Source: Actinoplanes utahensis
Lineage (GTDB): Bacteria > Actinomycetota > Actinomycetes > Mycobacteriales > Micromonosporaceae
Assembly (NCBI RefSeq): GCF_016862455.1
Contig: NZ_BOMZ01000026.1
Location: 168,040 to 232,039, forward strand
Direction of reading: 5' to 3'
Length of the DNA stretch: 64,000 nucleotides
Within the stretch, counting starts at the first letter, position 1. Each line of letters opens with the position of its first letter. The translations under genes were made by a program, and so were the position numbers. This document shows, in pieces, positions 62,675 through 64,000 of the stretch. Below the pieces are notes generated by a model. That model searched no databases and was not told where the DNA came from. It saw only the letters and a list, made by a program, of their open reading frames with translations.

Positions 62675-63849
62675 GCGGCGAGGACGAGGCGACGCGGGAG
62701 CGGCAGCGGCGGTGGCGGCTGGTGCTCGGCGGCGCGGCCGGTGAGTCGCTCGGCAAGCCGGACGGGCGGGACGGGGCGATGGACGCCGCGCTCGCCGCGC
62801 TCTACGACGCGGGGGACGCGGACGGGCGACCGGCCAGTCGGTCCGCCGGGCTCGGCGGCTCGGCGCCGAAGGTGGCCCGCTGGCTCGGCGACATCCGCGA
62901 GTATTTCCCCAGCACCGTCGTGCAGGTGATGCAGGCGGACGCGATCGAGCGGCTGGACCTGACCCGGCTGCTGCTGGAACCGGAGATGCTCGCCGCCGTG
63001 GAACCGGACGTCCACCTGGTGGGCACGCTGCTCTCGTTGAACCGGGTGATGCCGGAGGCCACCCGCGAGGCGGCACGGCAGGTGGTCCGTACCGTCGTGG
63101 CCGAGTTGGAGCGGCGCATCGCGCAGCAGACCCGCGCCGCGGTGACCGGGGCGCTCAACCGGGCCGCCCGGATCAGCCGGCCGAGACACGCCGACATCGA
63201 CTGGGACCGGACCATCCGGGCGAACCTCAAGCACTATCTGCCGGAGCACCGCACGGTGATCCCGGAGCGGCTGGTCGGGTACGGGCGGCGTACCTCAGCC
63301 GTGCAGCGGGACGTGGTGCTCTGTGTCGACCAGTCCGGTTCGATGGCCGCCTCGGTGGTGTTCTCCGGGGTGTTCGCCGCGGTGCTGGCGTCGATGCGGT
63401 CGCTGCGCACGTCGCTGGTGGTCTTCGACACCGCCGTGGTGGATCTGACCGATCAGCTCGCGGATCCCGTCGAGGTGCTGTTCGGCACGCAGCTCGGCGG
63501 CGGGACGGACATCAACCGGGCGATCACCTACTCCCAGCAGTTGATCACGCGGCCGCGGGACAGCATCTTCGTGCTGATCAGCGATCTGTACGAGGGTGGC
63601 GTCCGTGCGGAGATGCTGCGCCGAGTGGCCGAGATGACGGCGGCCGGGGTGCAGGTGGTGGTGCTGCTGGCGCTGTCCGACGAGGGCGCCCCCGCCTACG
63701 ACCACGAGAACGCGGCGGCGCTCGCGGCCCTCGGCGTGCCGGCGTTCGCCTGCACTCCGGACGCCTTCCCGGACCTGATGGCCGCGGCGATCGAACGCCG
63801 CGACCTCCGCGCTTTCGCCGAACGCCTTACCGATCAGCAGTCCGGTTGA
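62671..63849 (+). CDS. VWA (CoxE-like) domain protein (YehP-like)
   Basis: A 392-residue protein. An N-terminal helical region ([18 protein letters not shown]...) precedes a von Willebrand A domain from about 214: MIDAS DQSGSMA (Asp220), [28 protein letters not shown] and LISDLYEGG. The metal-site triad is intact. MoxR-VWA pairs act together in metal insertion or protein remodelling. GGAGGAG lies just before GTG 62671. It is the last gene of the operon before a strong hairpin. Confidence 0.92.
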   Translation: MSGEDEATRERQRRWRLVLGGAAGESLGKPDGRDGAMDAALAALYDAGDADGRPASRSAGLGGSAPKVARWLGDIREYFPSTVVQVMQADAIERLDLTRLLLEPEMLAAVEPDVHLVGTLLSLNRVMPEATREAARQVVRTVVAELERRIAQQTRAAVTGALNRAARISRPRHADIDWDRTIRANLKHYLPEHRTVIPERLVGYGRRTSAVQRDVVLCVDQSGSMAASVVFSGVFAAVLASMRSLRTSLVVFDTAVVDLTDQLADPVEVLFGTQLGGGTDINRAITYSQQLITRPRDSIFVLISDLYEGGVRAEMLRRVAEMTAAGVQVVVLLALSDEGAPAYDHENAAALAALGVPAFACTPDAFPDLMAAAIERRDLRAFAERLTDQQSG

Positions 63850-63858
63850 ACGAGTCCG

Positions 63859-63896
63859 TGGGGCCGCCGCCCCTCCCGGGCACTTCGGCGGCCCCA
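63859..63896 (+). terminator. 11-bp stem terminator of the SWIM-MoxR-DUF5682-VWA operon
   Basis: TGGGGCCGCCG (63859-63869) pairs perfectly with CGGCGGCCCCA (63886-63896) around a 16-nt loop, 10 bases after the VWA stop. Beyond it, 63900-64000 shows only short GCGCGATGCGACCG-type repeats and no gene. Confidence 0.75.
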
Positions 63897-64000
63897 CCGG
63901 CCGGCACGGCGACGGAACCAGGCCGCGACCTGAAGCAGGTCACGGCCGGAAGCGGGCCGCAACCGGAAGCGCGATGCGACCGAAGCGCGATGCGACCGGA

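Overview
The window is high-GC DNA (roughly 70% or more) with dense gene packing, many GTG starts, ATGA/GTGA stop-start overlaps and third-position G/C throughout. It carries a canonical F420-dependent glucose-6-phosphate dehydrogenase, an Lsr2 nucleoid protein, a HelD-type RNA polymerase motor, a parE-parC pair and two FliA/WhiG-family sigma factors. This points to a filamentous actinomycete, and the FliA-type sigma pair with a shared C-terminal tail suggests a motile-spore former of the Micromonosporaceae (Actinoplanes-like). The genus is inference. No tRNA, rRNA, CRISPR array, insertion sequence or prophage was seen. The left end cuts a beta-propeller gene.

Layout. 1-4 kb: end of a TolB/WD40-like gene, trmB, and a GAF-PAS-GAF histidine kinase whose ATP-binding motifs are degenerate. 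4-8.4 kb (minus strand): a four-TM protein, secreted gamma-glutamyltransferase, secreted tripeptidyl-aminopeptidase-like hydrolase and a small conserved protein. 8.4-12.4 kb: sodium:solute symporter with a two-TM partner, HAD phosphatase, and a GT2-like protein lacking its acidic metal site. 12.4-19 kb: fgd; a one-polypeptide ECF sigma, HxxxCxxC anti-sigma motif, TM and GH128 lectin-like hydrolase fusion; an RsbW-like kinase and SpoIIE phosphatase; MarR with an F420/FMN luciferase-like oxidoreductase; lsr2. 19-30.7 kb: D,D-carboxypeptidase, DUF456 protein, two FliA-type sigma factors flanking helD and a lipoprotein, a DEAD-box helicase, a 4 x 70 bp palindrome array, a permuted papain-fold protein and an App1-type phosphatase.

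31.9-42.3 kb is a sugar-uptake locus. A class II-like sirtuin precedes a LacI regulator with GGAACC/GGTTCC palindromes at its promoter, followed by an Opp/Dpp-type transporter (lipoprotein, ATPase, two permeases, ATPase), a GH1 beta-glucosidase and a methyltransferase, mostly translationally coupled. Between the permeases sits an exact-length 89 bp tandem duplication encoding two near-identical, translationally coupled 30-residue ORFs. 42.5-43.4 kb is a graveyard of gene remnants. 43.4-48.1 kb is parE-parC. 48.2-51.8 kb is a nucleotidyl cyclase divergent from a large AAA-TPR-LuxR regulator. 52-56 kb holds a DUF5995 protein, a hairpin-rich leader, a glutathionyl-hydroquinone-reductase-like protein, MarR/EamA with paired operators, and an EamA frame that runs through the convergent Rossmann gene.

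56.2-63.8 kb is a tightly coupled operon of a SWIM zinc finger/DUF5691 fusion, a MoxR AAA+ ATPase, a DUF5682 protein and a VWA protein. This is the same set as the uncharacterised E. coli yehQ-yehL-yehM-yehP module and is the best candidate here for a little-described system. A dispersed palindrome family (GCTGTCTC...GAGACAGC, with outer GGCTGGTCGT/ACGACCAGCC) recurs at 12.3, 28.5 and 60.7 kb, the last copy lying in frame inside the DUF5682 gene.
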